Shown here: one piece after another, positions 18,384 through 27,744 of the stretch | How the letters are laid out: each line of letters starts with the position of its first letter | How positions within the stretch are numbered: position 1 is the first letter of the stretch | DNA from: Nocardioides iriomotensis | GTDB taxonomy: Bacteria; Actinomycetota; Actinomycetes; Propionibacteriales; Nocardioidaceae | Reading direction: 5' to 3' | NCBI RefSeq assembly: GCF_004168035.1 | Contig: NZ_SDPU01000021.1 | Location: 248,001-312,000 of the forward strand | Length of the DNA: 64,000 nucleotides | Position numbers and translations under genes: made by a program | The notes under the pieces: model-generated | Seen by the model: the letters and a program-made list of their open reading frames with translations, nothing else | The model's database searches: none | Told to the model about the DNA's origin: nothing

Positions 18384-19378
18384 CAGGCCGGGATGTGCTG
18401 GGTGCCGATGCGGCGCCGGAACACCCAGTAGGTCCAGCCCTGGTAGAGCAGCACGATCGGGGTGAAGAACACCGCCACCCAGGTCATCACGGTCAGGGTG
18501 TACTCGGTGGCCGAGGCGTTGGTCGTGGTCAGCGACCACGCCGGGTCCAGCGACGACGGCATCACGTCGGGGAAGAGCGCCGCGAACAGCCCGGCCACCG
18601 CCAGGCCGATCGCCAGGAAGTTGCCGGTGAACGCCCAGCCCTCGCGCGCCCGGAGCGCCGCGACGAGCCCGCCGACGAGGGCGAGGGCGGCCGCGGCGAA
18701 CAGCACCAGCGACCCGGCCGACCCGGTGGACGCCTGCGTCCAGGCCAGGAACGCGACCGCGGCGACGGCGGCCGCGACGCCCACCTTCAGTGCGAGCGCC
18801 CGGGCCCGGTGCCGGATGTCGCCGTCGGTCTTCAGCGCGACGAACAGCGCGCCGTGGGTCAGGAACAGGAGGAGGGTGGTGACGCCGCCGAGGAGGGCGT
18901 ACGGCGAGAGCAGGTTGAAGAACCCGCCGACGTACTCGGCGTTCTCGTCGATCGGGACGCCCCGAACGATGTTGGCGAACGCCACGCCCCACAGCAGCGC
19001 CGGCAGGAACGAGCCCACGATGATGGCGAGGTCCCAGCGGGCCCGCCAGGTGTGGTCGTCGCGCTTCGCGCGGTACTCGAAGGCGAGACCGCGCACGATC
19101 AGCGCGACGAGGATCAGCAGCAGCGGCAGGTAGAAGCCGCTGAACAGGGTGGCGTACCACTCGGGGAACGCGGCGAACGTCGCGCCGCCCGCGACCAGCA
19201 CCCACACCTCGTTGCCGTCCCACACCGGGCCGATCGTGTTGATCAGCACCCGCCGTTCCCGGTCGTCACGGGCGAGCACGGGCAGCAGCATGCCGACGCC
19301 GAAGTCGAACCCCTCCAGGCAGAAGTAGCCGATCCAGAGCACGGCGATGAGGCCGAACCAGACGGTCGTGAGCTCCAT
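18383..19378 (-). CDS. cydB: cytochrome bd ubiquinol/menaquinol oxidase subunit II
   Basis: A 331-residue integral membrane subunit with about eight to nine helices. The N-terminal GYFCLEGFDFGVGMLLP signature is typical of CydB. It pairs with CydA to form the high-oxygen-affinity terminal oxidase, which needs no proton pumping and is often induced under low oxygen or respiratory inhibition. It starts 30 nt after cydA and overlaps cydDC by TGATG. Confidence 0.95.
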   Translation of the reverse strand: MELTTVWFGLIAVLWIGYFCLEGFDFGVGMLLPVLARDDRERRVLINTIGPVWDGNEVWVLVAGGATFAAFPEWYATLFSGFYLPLLLILVALIVRGLAFEYRAKRDDHTWRARWDLAIIVGSFLPALLWGVAFANIVRGVPIDENAEYVGGFFNLLSPYALLGGVTTLLLFLTHGALFVALKTDGDIRHRARALALKVGVAAAVAAVAFLAWTQASTGSAGSLVLFAAAALALVGGLVAALRAREGWAFTGNFLAIGLAVAGLFAALFPDVMPSSLDPAWSLTTTNASATEYTLTVMTWVAVFFTPIVLLYQGWTYWVFRRRIGTQHIPA

Positions 19379-19408
19379 GGTGATGTCCTGTCGCGTTCGG
19401 GTGCGGGG

Positions 19409-20857
19409 TCAGTACGCGTGGGCGAGCGGGCGGTCGGCGTCGCCGGGTCCGCGCAGCGTGGGGGACGGCGGCTCCTCGAACGGCGCGGCGCCCTTGCCGA
19501 TGTGGTGCAGCATGAGCTTCACCTCGACCACCGCGAGCACGCCGTACAGCAGCGTGAAGGTGATCAGGGCGGTGAGCATCTCGCCGGCGCTGACGCCGGG
19601 GGAGACCGCGTTGGCCGTGGTCATCAGGCCGAACACCGCCCAGGGCTGACGGCCCATCTCGGTGAAGATCCAACCGAACGAGTTCGCGGCGAGGGGCAGC
19701 AGCGGGAGCGCCACCGCGAGCCACAGCCACCACCGGCTCGTCGGGGCCCGGCCGCGGCGGGTGCCCCAGAGGACGAGGGCCGCACCGGCCAGGGCCGCGA
19801 TGCCGGCGCCGATCATCAGCCGGAAGGTCCAGTAGGTGACCGGGATGACCGGGGTGTAGCCGCCGGCGGAGTAGTACGTCGCACCCGGGTCCTCGCCGTA
19901 CGTCTGCTGGTACTTCTCGCGGAGCTGGTTGATGCCCTGCACCTCGCCGTCCCAGGTGCCGGTGCCGAGGAAGGACAGCAGGCCGGGGATCTTGATCGCG
20001 AAGCGCTCCTCGGAGCCGTCGAGCGACCCGATGGTGAAGACCGAGAAGGACGCGGGCGCCTCCGTCTCGTAGAGCCCCTCGGCCGCCGCCATCTTCATCG
20101 GCTGGACCTCGGTCATGATCTTGCCCTGGAGGTCGCCGCTGACCGCGACGCCGAGGCCGCCGATCAGCGTGACCACCGCGCCGAGCCGGACGGCGGTGCG
20201 GTACATCGGCCGGTCCGCGTCGGGCGTCGAGCGGCGCCGCACCAGGTAGAGCGCGACGCCGAGCATGAACGCGCCGCCGGTGAGGTAGCAGGCCGTGACG
20301 GTGTGCGGGAACGTCACCAGCTGGACCTTGTTGGTCAGCACCGCCCAGAAGTCGGTCAGCTCGGCGCGGCCGGTGTCGGGGTTGTAGCGGTAGCCGACCG
20401 GGTGCTGCATCCAGGAGTTGGCGGCCAGGATGAAGTACGCCGACAGCAGCGTGCCGATGTGCACCAGCCACATGCAGGCGGCGTGCAGACCACGCGGGAG
20501 GCGGTCCCAGCCGAAGATCCACAGGCCCAGGAACGTGGACTCGAGGAAGAACGCGAGCAGGCCCTCGACCGCGAGCGGCGCGCCGAAGACGTCGCCGACG
20601 AAGCGGGAGTAGTCGCTCCAGTTCATCCCGAACTGGAACTCCTGGACGATGCCGGTCACGACACCGATCGCGAAGTTGATCAGGAACAGCTTGCCGAAGA
20701 ACTTCGTCAGCCGGAGGTACTCCTCCTTGCGGGTGCGCACCCAGGCCGTCTCCAGGCCGGCCACCAGCGCGGAGAGTCCGATGGTGATCGGGACGAAGAG
20801 GAAGTGGTAGACGGTGACGATGCCGAACTGCCACCGGGCGATGTCGAGCGGGTCCAC
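19409..20857 (-). CDS. cydA: cytochrome bd oxidase subunit I
   Basis: A 482-residue subunit carrying hemes b558, b595 and d. The N-terminal region DIARWQFGIVTVYHFLFVPI has the conserved His ligand. The GRQPW motif (TEMGRQPWAVFGLM) and the quinol-binding Q-loop region (about 220-330) are present. The Q-loop looks short, as in most Gram-positives. It starts at GTG (20857) with CCAGGAG upstream. As the first gene of cydA-cydB-cydDC-GGDEF, its promoter lies in the 104-nt gap shared with the divergent BlaI gene, where two BlaI-type dyads are found. Confidence 0.95.
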   Translation of the reverse strand: MDPLDIARWQFGIVTVYHFLFVPITIGLSALVAGLETAWVRTRKEEYLRLTKFFGKLFLINFAIGVVTGIVQEFQFGMNWSDYSRFVGDVFGAPLAVEGLLAFFLESTFLGLWIFGWDRLPRGLHAACMWLVHIGTLLSAYFILAANSWMQHPVGYRYNPDTGRAELTDFWAVLTNKVQLVTFPHTVTACYLTGGAFMLGVALYLVRRRSTPDADRPMYRTAVRLGAVVTLIGGLGVAVSGDLQGKIMTEVQPMKMAAAEGLYETEAPASFSVFTIGSLDGSEERFAIKIPGLLSFLGTGTWDGEVQGINQLREKYQQTYGEDPGATYYSAGGYTPVIPVTYWTFRLMIGAGIAALAGAALVLWGTRRGRAPTSRWWLWLAVALPLLPLAANSFGWIFTEMGRQPWAVFGLMTTANAVSPGVSAGEMLTALITFTLLYGVLAVVEVKLMLHHIGKGAAPFEEPPSPTLRGPGDADRPLAHAY

Positions 20858-20892
20858 GCGGGCTCCTGGGTGCGTCGGGTCGACGGGACGAA

Positions 20893-20930
20893 CTACTACG
20901 CAGCGTAGTAGATACTACGGGGAGTAGTAG
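20893..20930. promoter_or_regulatory. two BlaI/MecI-type operator dyads between cydA and blaI
   Basis: Dyad 1 is ctactac (20893-20899), N5, gtagtag (20905-20911). Dyad 2 is tactac (20913-20918), N5, gtagta (20924-20929). Centres are 19 bp apart, close to two helical turns. TACTAC/GTAGTA half-sites match the known BlaI/MecI operator core. They sit upstream of the blaI -10 (20949-20954) and upstream of cydA, so BlaI dimers here could repress both directions. Confidence 0.8.
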
Positions 20931-20948
20931 ATCCGGGGACAGGGTCTT

Positions 20949-20954
20949 TAGACT
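20949..20954 (+). promoter_or_regulatory. -10 element, leaderless blaI
   Basis: TAGACT ends 7 nt before the blaI ATG. The expected -35 position (about 20926-20931) falls inside dyad 2, which suits autorepression. Confidence 0.55.
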
Positions 20955-20961
20955 CGTCCGC

Positions 20962-21369
20962 ATGGCCCCGAAGTCCCGGATGGGAGAGCTCGAACGCGCC
21001 GTCATGGAGGTGCTGTGGTCTCCGGCGCCCGACGGCGGCTGGTGGACGGTCCGGGACGTGCACGCCGCGCTCGCCGCGCGGCCGGGTCGCCGCGACAGCG
21101 CCTACACCACGGTGATGACCGTGCTGCAGCGGATGGCCGGCAAGGGGCTGGTCGAGCAGCAGCGCGACGGCCGCGCCTACCGCTACCGCGCCGGCGGCTC
21201 GCGCGAGGAGATGACCGCGGGCCTGATGCGCGACGCCCTCGACGAGTTCGCCAGCGACGACCGGCGCACCGCCCTGGTGGCGTTCGTGGGGGAGGCCAGC
21301 GCAGCCGACCGGGACGCGCTGCGCGAGGCGCTGGCGGCGCTGGAGGCCGCGGAGCGACCGCGCGCATGA
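20962..21369 (+). CDS. blaI: BlaI/MecI/CopY family transcriptional repressor
   Basis: A 135-residue winged-helix repressor. The N-terminal DNA-binding domain (about 1-75) has the family pattern GELERAVMEVLW, TVRDVHAAL and AYTTVMTVLQRMAGKGLV. The C-terminal part is the dimerisation region, which in BlaI is the site cleaved upon signal. It is followed after 4 nt by an M56 metallopeptidase, the usual BlaI-BlaR arrangement. Two dyads upstream lie between it and cydA. The mycobacterial BlaI paralogue controls respiration-linked genes, so a cytochrome bd target is plausible here. Beta-lactam resistance is not implied, since no beta-lactamase gene is nearby. Confidence 0.92.
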   Translation: MAPKSRMGELERAVMEVLWSPAPDGGWWTVRDVHAALAARPGRRDSAYTTVMTVLQRMAGKGLVEQQRDGRAYRYRAGGSREEMTAGLMRDALDEFASDDRRTALVAFVGEASAADRDALREALAALEAAERPRA

Positions 21370-21373
21370 CCAC

Positions 21374-22228
21374 GTGACGACGGCCGCGCTGGTGCTGCTG
21401 GCGGCCGTCCTGGCCGGTCCGGCCCCGGCCGTGCTGGCCCGGGCGACCGCCGTACGACGGGCGCCGCGGGCGGCCCTCGTGCTGTGGCAGGCTGTGGCGC
21501 TGGCCGCCGTGCTCGCGGCGCTGGGCGCCGGGCTCTCGCTGGCGACCGTGCCTGCGCTGCCGCCGGTCCTGGTCGGGCTCGCCCTCGTGGTCACGCTGAC
21601 CGTGCTGGGCCGGCTGCTGCTCAGCGGGCACCTGGTCGGCACCCGGGTGCGGGCGCTGAGGCGGCGGCACCGGGAGATGGTGGACCTGCTGGCCTCCGAG
21701 GACGCGGGCGTGCGGGTGCTCGAGCACGCCGCGCCGATGGTCTACTGCGTGCCCGCCGTGACCGGGTCGCGCGTCGTGGTGACCGCCGGGGCCCGCGAGC
21801 GGCTCGAGGCGAGTGAGCTGGCCGCGGTGCTGGCGCACGAGCGAGCGCACCTGCGGGCGCGTCACGACCTGGTGGTCGAGGCGTTCACGGTGCTGCACGA
21901 CGCGTTCCCGCGCTTCGTCACCAGCCGCGCCGCGCTCGCGGAGGTGCGGCTGCTCGTCGAGGTTCTGGCCGACCGGGCCGCGAGGCGCCGGCTCGGTCCC
22001 GCGCCGCTGGTCCGGGCGCTGGCCGCCCTGGTCGGCGCGTCGGTGCCGCCGGCCGCGATGGCGGCCGGGGGAGGGGACCACCCGGGCGAGGTGGCCGCCC
22101 GGATGGCACTGCTGCGCGACGAGCGGCCGCACCGGGTGCTGGCGGCCGGGCTCTACGCCGCGGCGGCGGGCGTGCTGGTGCTGCCGACGGTGTTCGTCGC
22201 GGTGCCGTGGCTGCTCACGGTGGTGTGA
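21374..22228 (+). CDS. M56 family membrane metallopeptidase (BlaR-like)
   Basis: A 284-residue membrane protein, GTG start. Several hydrophobic helices (about 2-22, 33-56, 62-84 and one near the C-terminus) flank a cytosolic zinc-protease loop with His155-Glu156-Arg-Ala-His159. It lacks the extracellular penicillin-binding sensor domain of staphylococcal BlaR1, so it is the short actinobacterial type. The likely job is to inactivate BlaI by proteolysis when a membrane or respiratory signal is sensed. The gene's last 14 nt overlap the end of the convergent PASTA gene. Confidence 0.88.
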   Translation: MTTAALVLLAAVLAGPAPAVLARATAVRRAPRAALVLWQAVALAAVLAALGAGLSLATVPALPPVLVGLALVVTLTVLGRLLLSGHLVGTRVRALRRRHREMVDLLASEDAGVRVLEHAAPMVYCVPAVTGSRVVVTAGARERLEASELAAVLAHERAHLRARHDLVVEAFTVLHDAFPRFVTSRAALAEVRLLVEVLADRAARRRLGPAPLVRALAALVGASVPPAAMAAGGGDHPGEVAARMALLRDERPHRVLAAGLYAAAAGVLVLPTVFVAVPWLLTVV

Positions 22229-22997
22229 GCGGCCCGATCACCTGCACGCCGTGGATGCGGTAGTCGCGGTCGACGTACAGGCTCACGGCCGACCCCGGCC
22301 GGCAGTCGTCGAACCGCCGGTCGGGCGCGCCGGTCGGGTCGGTGTCGGAGACCGCGATGCGGCGGTACGCCGCGAGGGCCGGGGGATCCGGGCAGCGGCG
22401 CTCCTCGGCGGCCTGCACGATCCACGAGCTGCCGATGGTGGTCGCGGGGGCGAGCAGGTACCTGTCGGCGGTCGTCCAGGTCGCCGCGTCGTCGGCCCGC
22501 TCGCCGGTCACCACCTCGTCGGTGCCCGGGGCGATCACCCGCACGCGGCCGGCCCAGGGCAGGTCGTGGCCGGGCCCCGGTGTCTGCGCGAACGCGATGA
22601 ACCGCGCCGAGAGCGCGCGGTCGTTGTCGGTGGCGACCCCCGCGGGGCACACGGACCGGCTCGACGCCGGGTCCGTCACGGTGAGCCTGACGGTGCTGCC
22701 CGGTTCGACCTCGGCGCCCGGCTTCGGCGCCTGGTCGATGACCCAGCGCCCCGGCCAGCAGGGCTCGAGCTCTCGATGGGTGGCGACGTCGAGCCCGGCC
22801 TCGCGCAGCAGCGTCACCGCCTCCCCGACCGGCCGGTCGCCGGCCCGCGGCACCGTCGTCCGGTCCTGCAGCAGCCCGGCCACGTCGTCGGCGAACCAGG
22901 CCGCCGCGACCGCGAGCACCGCCAGGACGAGCAGCGCCCGGCCGCCGCGCCCCGGGCGGTCCGACCCGGAGGAGAGCACCTCGCCCGCGTCGCTCAC
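22215..22997 (-). CDS. membrane-anchored single PASTA-domain protein
   Basis: A 260-residue protein, GTG start. A short cytosolic N-terminus, one transmembrane helix (about 28-45) and an external part. The external part opens with one PASTA repeat (about 55-110: VGEAVTLLREAGLDV, then WVIDQAPKPGAEVEPGSTVRL) and ends in a 150-residue region I do not recognise, with four or five cysteines. PASTA domains bind peptidoglycan fragments or beta-lactams. There is no kinase or transpeptidase domain, so it is not PknB or a PBP. Sharing a locus with a BlaI/M56 pair may be chance. Confidence 0.7.
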   Translation of the reverse strand: MSDAGEVLSSGSDRPGRGGRALLVLAVLAVAAAWFADDVAGLLQDRTTVPRAGDRPVGEAVTLLREAGLDVATHRELEPCWPGRWVIDQAPKPGAEVEPGSTVRLTVTDPASSRSVCPAGVATDNDRALSARFIAFAQTPGPGHDLPWAGRVRVIAPGTDEVVTGERADDAATWTTADRYLLAPATTIGSSWIVQAAEERRCPDPPALAAYRRIAVSDTDPTGAPDRRFDDCRPGSAVSLYVDRDYRIHGVQVIGPLTPP

Positions 22998-23077
22998 GCC
23001 CGGACTGTAGCCCCGCCGGCCGGGCATTCGGGGCGACCGCCCGGCGTGTGAAGCATGTGACGGGTGTGACGGTCGCC

Positions 23078-23083
23078 TAGATT
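23078..23083 (+). promoter_or_regulatory. -10 element, leaderless ftsK
   Basis: TAGATT ends 7 nt before the ATG at 23091. This spacing supports that ATG as the start rather than the in-frame GTG at 23085. Confidence 0.55.
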
Positions 23084-23090
23084 TGTGACC

Positions 23091-25661
23091 ATGGCGACCC
23101 GTACGTCTTCCCCACCGGCGTCGTCGAAGAGCAAGACCAAGTCGAGCTCTTCGAAGACCCGGTCGTCCGGTAGCCGGTCCCGCAGCACGTCCGCGGCGAA
23201 AGGACGGTCGAGCTCGACCCGTCCTGCGCCCCGGGCCGTCCGCAACGGCACCGGCCCCATTGCCGCGTCCTTCGGCGCCCTCGGGCGCGGGCTCGCGGCC
23301 GTCTGGCTGGGCATGGCCCACGCCATCGGCGCCGGCGTGAGGAAGGTCGGGCACACCGCCCGCGAGCTCGAGCCGGAGCACCGGCGCGACGGCGCCGGGC
23401 TGTTCCTCATCGGGCTGGCCGTGGTGGTCGCCGCCGCGGTCTGGTGGCAGCTGCCCGGTTCGGTCGCCGAGACCGTCCGCACGGTGGTCAACGGCTCGGT
23501 CGGCCTGGTCGGCTGGTTCGTGCCGTTCCTGCTCTGCTTTGTCGCCTGGCGCAACCTGCGCGACCCCGAGACCAACGGCCCGCTCGGCCGCCAGGTGATC
23601 GGCTGGGCCGCGCTGCTGTTCGGCGTCCTCGGCCTGATCCACATCGGCAACGGCTCGCCCGAGCCGTCCCAGGGCGACATCACCGCCCTGCAGCACTCCG
23701 GTGGCGCGATCGGCTTCGTGGTCGCCTCCCTGCTCGTGGACCTGCTGCGCAGCTCGCTCGTCGTGATCCCGCTGCTGACCCTGCTGGCGATGTTCGGCGT
23801 CCTCGTCATCACCGCCACGCCGCTGTACCAGGTGCCCGAGCGGCTCGCCGAGCTGCGCGACCGGGTGCTCGGACGCGTCCCCGACCATGACACGGGGGAG
23901 GCCGAGGTCAGCGCCACCGACGACACGGCCCCGATCAAGCGCCGCTCGCGCAAGCGCGCCACCGTCGACGACGACATCGACCCGGAGCTGGGCGACCCGG
24001 CCTACGACAGTCCGGTCCTCGAGGACCGGGCGCTGCTCGGCCGCAAGCGGAAGAAGGACGCCGCTGCCGCCGCGGAAGCCGCCGAGGAAGCCGCCGCAGG
24101 CGCCGCGGTCCCCGCGCCGGGCGAGGAGAAGACCGAGGCGCCGCCGCACACCCCGCTGCCGGCGCGCGTCGAGCAGCTGTCGCTGTCCGGCGACATCACC
24201 TACGCGCTGCCGGGCAACGACCTGCTCAAGCCCGGCTCGGTGCACAAGGCGCGCTCCAAGGCCTCCGACGACGTGGTCGCCCGGCTGACCGAGGTGCTCG
24301 AGCAGTTCGACATCGACGCCCAGGTCACCGGCTACATGCGCGGCCCGACCGTCACCCGCTACGAGGTCGAGCTCGGCCCGGCGGTGAAGGTCGAGAAGGT
24401 CACCGCGCTCGGCAAGAACATCGCGTACGCCGTCGCCTCGGCCGACGTGCGGATCCTGTCGCCGATCCCCGGGAAGTCCGCGATCGGCATCGAGATCCCC
24501 AACACCGACAAGGAGATCGTCTCCCTCGGTGACGTGCTGCGCAGCAACACCGCGCGCAACGACCACCACCCGATGGTCGTCGGCCTCGGCAAGGACGTGG
24601 AGGGCGGCTTCGTCGTCGCGAACCTCGCGAAGATGCCGCACCTGCTCGTCGCCGGCGCCACCGGCTCCGGCAAGTCGTCGTTCGTCAACTCGATGATCAC
24701 GTCGCTGCTGATGCGCTCGACGCCCGACGAGGTGCGGATGATCCTCGTCGACCCCAAGCGCGTGGAGCTCAACGTCTACGAGGGCGTCCCGCACCTCATC
24801 ACGCCGATCATCACCAGCCCCAAGAAGGCCGCCGAGGCCCTCCAGTGGGTGGTGCGCGAGATGGACATGCGGTACGACGACCTCGCGGCGTTCGGCTTCC
24901 GGCACGTCGACGACTTCAACAAGGCCGTCCGGGCCGGCAAGGTGCAGGTGCCGCCGGGCAGCGAGCGCGTGCTCGCGCCGTACCCGTACCTGCTGGTGGT
25001 CGTCGACGAGCTCGCCGACCTGATGATGGTCGCCCCGCGCGACGTCGAGGACGCGGTCGTGCGCATCACCCAGCTGGCGCGCGCCGCCGGCATCCACCTG
25101 GTGCTCGCGACCCAGCGCCCGTCGGTCGACGTGGTGACCGGGCTGATCAAGGCCAACGTGCCCTCGCGGCTGGCGTTCGCGACCTCGTCGCTCGCCGACA
25201 GCCGGGTCATCCTCGACCAGCCCGGTGCGGAGAAGCTGGTCGGCCAGGGTGACGGGCTGTTCCTGCCGATGGGTGCCTCCAAACCCGTGCGTGTGCAGGG
25301 TTCCTGGGTCACTGAGGCCGAGATCGCCCACGTCGTCAAGCACACCAAGGAGCAGCTGTCGCCGACGTACGTCGAGGACGTCACCGCGCCGGCCGCGTCC
25401 AAGCGGGAGCTCGACGACGACATCGGCGACGACCTCGAGCTGGTGGTCCAGGCCGTGGAGCTCGTGGTGTCGACGCAGTTCGGGTCGACGTCGATGCTCC
25501 AGCGCAAGCTGCGGGTCGGCTTCGCCAAGGCCGGCCGACTGATGGACATCCTGGAGAGCCGCGGCGTCGTCGGCCCCAGTGAGGGCTCGAAGGCACGCGA
25601 CGTGCTGATCAAGCCCGACGACCTCGACGCCGTGATCGCGACCTTGCAGGGCGAGCAGTGA
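23091..25661 (+). CDS. ftsK: DNA translocase FtsK/SpoIIIE
   Basis: An 856-residue septal DNA pump. Layout: a Ser/Lys/Arg-rich N-terminus (1-60); four transmembrane helices (about 105-245); an acidic/charged linker (about 265-350); the motor with Walker [10 protein letters not shown] (522-530) and Walker [12 protein letters not shown] (about 632-642); and a C-terminal winged-helix gamma domain (about 785-856) for KOPS/SRS reading. It moves chromosome termini through the division septum. It is the first gene of the ftsK-rodZ-rimO-pgsA run and is followed by a RodZ-like gene after 11 nt. Confidence 0.95.
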   Translation: MATRTSSPPASSKSKTKSSSSKTRSSGSRSRSTSAAKGRSSSTRPAPRAVRNGTGPIAASFGALGRGLAAVWLGMAHAIGAGVRKVGHTARELEPEHRRDGAGLFLIGLAVVVAAAVWWQLPGSVAETVRTVVNGSVGLVGWFVPFLLCFVAWRNLRDPETNGPLGRQVIGWAALLFGVLGLIHIGNGSPEPSQGDITALQHSGGAIGFVVASLLVDLLRSSLVVIPLLTLLAMFGVLVITATPLYQVPERLAELRDRVLGRVPDHDTGEAEVSATDDTAPIKRRSRKRATVDDDIDPELGDPAYDSPVLEDRALLGRKRKKDAAAAAEAAEEAAAGAAVPAPGEEKTEAPPHTPLPARVEQLSLSGDITYALPGNDLLKPGSVHKARSKASDDVVARLTEVLEQFDIDAQVTGYMRGPTVTRYEVELGPAVKVEKVTALGKNIAYAVASADVRILSPIPGKSAIGIEIPNTDKEIVSLGDVLRSNTARNDHHPMVVGLGKDVEGGFVVANLAKMPHLLVAGATGSGKSSFVNSMITSLLMRSTPDEVRMILVDPKRVELNVYEGVPHLITPIITSPKKAAEALQWVVREMDMRYDDLAAFGFRHVDDFNKAVRAGKVQVPPGSERVLAPYPYLLVVVDELADLMMVAPRDVEDAVVRITQLARAAGIHLVLATQRPSVDVVTGLIKANVPSRLAFATSSLADSRVILDQPGAEKLVGQGDGLFLPMGASKPVRVQGSWVTEAEIAHVVKHTKEQLSPTYVEDVTAPAASKRELDDDIGDDLELVVQAVELVVSTQFGSTSMLQRKLRVGFAKAGRLMDILESRGVVGPSEGSKARDVLIKPDDLDAVIATLQGEQ

Positions 25662-25672
25662 AGGGGGAGCAG

Positions 25673-27637
25673 ATGAGCGCACTGCCCGGAGAGCACATGA
25701 CCGACACCGAGGACACGCCCGCACTCGAGGCGGCACCCGACGCCGTGACCGTGCGGCGCAACGCCGCGCTGTCCGCCGTCGTCGGGGTGGCCGCGTCCGC
25801 GCTCGCGATCGCCTACCTCTGGCGGGCGGTCCAGTACGGCGCGCCGCTCGACTGGGTTCTGTGCCTGGTGATCGCAGGGGTCGCGGGCTTCCACCTGGCC
25901 GCGCTGCTCGACGCGCGGACACCGCTGGTCGTGGCAGACGGGCTCGGCGTCCGGATCCGGCTCGGCGCGCAGTGGCGCGGCCTGCCCTGGGACGCGGTCG
26001 CCCGGGTCGAGATGCTGCCGCGCCGCGGCCCGCTCCACGACGGCCGGCTGGCGTTCCACCCGCACCACGTCGAGCGCGCGCTCGACGGGCTGGACGCGCC
26101 CGGCCGGCGCACCGCCCGCCTCAACGAGAAGCTGTACGGCGCCCCGCTGGTCGTGCCGCTCGGCCTCACCACGCGCACGTCCGTCCCGGCCGACGAGCTG
26201 CCGGCGGTGCTGGGCCGGCTCGGCGCGAGCGCCCCGGTGGTGCGCGTCGAGCCCGAGGAGACGGCCCACGCCGGCGACGCGACCGACCCGGGCGAGCCGG
26301 TCGTGGCTGTCGAGGCTGTCGAGGCTGTCGACCCCGTTGCCGCCCAGGACGACCTCACCGAGCCGGCTGCGGTGCGTGCTCCGCGGCGCAGCCCGCTCGG
26401 TGGGCTCGGCACGCTGGTCTCGCGGTTCGCCCACGGCCGCGGCCACGACCTCGACGAGGAGCACGCGGCCGAGGCCGACGAGCCCCTCGTGGCTGCCGGG
26501 CCCGAGCCCGACGGCGTGCCCGACCTGGACCCGGAGCCGGAGCCTTCCCGCCGGCCGCTGGCGCCCGCCGCGTTCGCCGTACCCCTGCGGGACGCGAAGC
26601 GCGGCCTGCGCGCCATGGTCACCCGCGACGCCCCCGCCACGACGCTCGGCGCGACCGCGCTGCACCGCGACGCGGTCTCCGCCGACCTCGCCCGCAACGT
26701 CCTGCCGGAGGAGCCCGTGCTGCGCCGCGCGGGCAGCATCGACCTGGAGAGCAACCAGGGTCCCGCGGTCAACCTGCTCGACGGCCCCGGCACCCGCGGC
26801 GCGTCGGTCCACCCGATCGCCCGGCTCGGCGATGCCGTCGAGCCGCTGGTCATCGACGAGTTCCGGGCCGAGCCCGCCGCCGACCCGGTGATCGGCCCGC
26901 AGCTGGCCGCCGCACGCACCCGCGTCGGGCTCACGGTCGACGAGCTGGCCGACCGCACCCGGATCCGCCCGCACGTGATCGAGTCCATCGAGGTCGACGA
27001 CTTCGTGCCGTGCGGCGGCGACTTCTACGCCCGCGGCCACCTGCGCACCCTCGCCCGGGTGCTCGGGCAGGACCCGGCGCCGCTGCTGGAGAAGTTCGAC
27101 AACCGCTACGCCACCGCCCCGATCAACGCCAAGAAGGTGTTCGAGGCCGAGCTGGCGACCGGCAACACCGGCAGCATGCGCAGCACCGTCGGCGGGCCCA
27201 ACTGGGCGCTGCTCGTGGGCTGCGTCCTAAGCCTGGTGATGGTGTGGGGCGTGGTGCGGCTGTTCTCCACCGAGGCGCCCGACGTCGACGACGCGCTGCT
27301 GCCGGGCGCCACCCCGGTGCTCAACGGCTCGGCCGGCGTCGACAACGGCTACGACTCGATGAAGCAGGACAAGGCCGCCGCGGGTCCCAAGCCGATCCCG
27401 GTCACGCTCGTCGCCGCCCAGGCTCCGACACGGGTCGTGGTCCGCGACGGCGACCGCACGGTGGTGTTCGCCGGCCCGCTGGTGATGGGGGAGCGCAAGA
27501 CCCTGCGCGTCTCCCCGCCGGTCCGGGTCATGGCGCGCAACGCCGGCGCGGTCGAGGTCCGGGTGCAGGGCAAGCAGCGTGGCTTCGTGGGCGAGCTGGG
27601 CCAGACCGGGGCGCGCACGTTCCACCGCGCTCGCTGA
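25673..27637 (+). CDS. RodZ-like HTH/DUF4115 protein with extra N-terminal membrane module
   Basis: A 654-residue protein. Its C-terminal half is RodZ-like: an XRE-type HTH (about 410-475: [18 protein letters not shown]...), one helix (about 511-532) and an outside DUF4115 domain (about 570-654). The N-terminal half is unusual for RodZ: two helices (about 28-80), a compact PH-like stretch (about 85-185) and a long acidic/Pro linker. RodZ links MreB to the cell-wall machinery in rods; here a role at the envelope is inferred. The start at 25673 is set by AAGGGGGAG (25661-25669); a GTG at 25658 overlaps the ftsK stop. Confidence 0.82.
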   Translation: MSALPGEHMTDTEDTPALEAAPDAVTVRRNAALSAVVGVAASALAIAYLWRAVQYGAPLDWVLCLVIAGVAGFHLAALLDARTPLVVADGLGVRIRLGAQWRGLPWDAVARVEMLPRRGPLHDGRLAFHPHHVERALDGLDAPGRRTARLNEKLYGAPLVVPLGLTTRTSVPADELPAVLGRLGASAPVVRVEPEETAHAGDATDPGEPVVAVEAVEAVDPVAAQDDLTEPAAVRAPRRSPLGGLGTLVSRFAHGRGHDLDEEHAAEADEPLVAAGPEPDGVPDLDPEPEPSRRPLAPAAFAVPLRDAKRGLRAMVTRDAPATTLGATALHRDAVSADLARNVLPEEPVLRRAGSIDLESNQGPAVNLLDGPGTRGASVHPIARLGDAVEPLVIDEFRAEPAADPVIGPQLAAARTRVGLTVDELADRTRIRPHVIESIEVDDFVPCGGDFYARGHLRTLARVLGQDPAPLLEKFDNRYATAPINAKKVFEAELATGNTGSMRSTVGGPNWALLVGCVLSLVMVWGVVRLFSTEAPDVDDALLPGATPVLNGSAGVDNGYDSMKQDKAAAGPKPIPVTLVAAQAPTRVVVRDGDRTVVFAGPLVMGERKTLRVSPPVRVMARNAGAVEVRVQGKQRGFVGELGQTGARTFHRAR

Positions 27638-27744
27638 CCAACCCCGCACGCGGTCCTCAGCCCGGTCGTCACCTGGTCCACACCCGGTCCCGGGCCGCTC
27701 GGTTCGCGTCCGGGCGGGCCGGACCGTCATACTCGAACACGGTC

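Noticed and set aside
20962-22228. Beta-lactam resistance locus
   Set aside because: BlaI and an M56 protease are present, but there is no beta-lactamase or mecA-like gene and the protease lacks a penicillin-binding sensor domain; the neighbour is cytochrome bd.
22215-25922. Long minus-strand frame running through ftsK into the PASTA gene
   Set aside because: Only its last 260 codons are a real gene (GTG at 22997); the rest is antisense to ftsK without recognisable domains.
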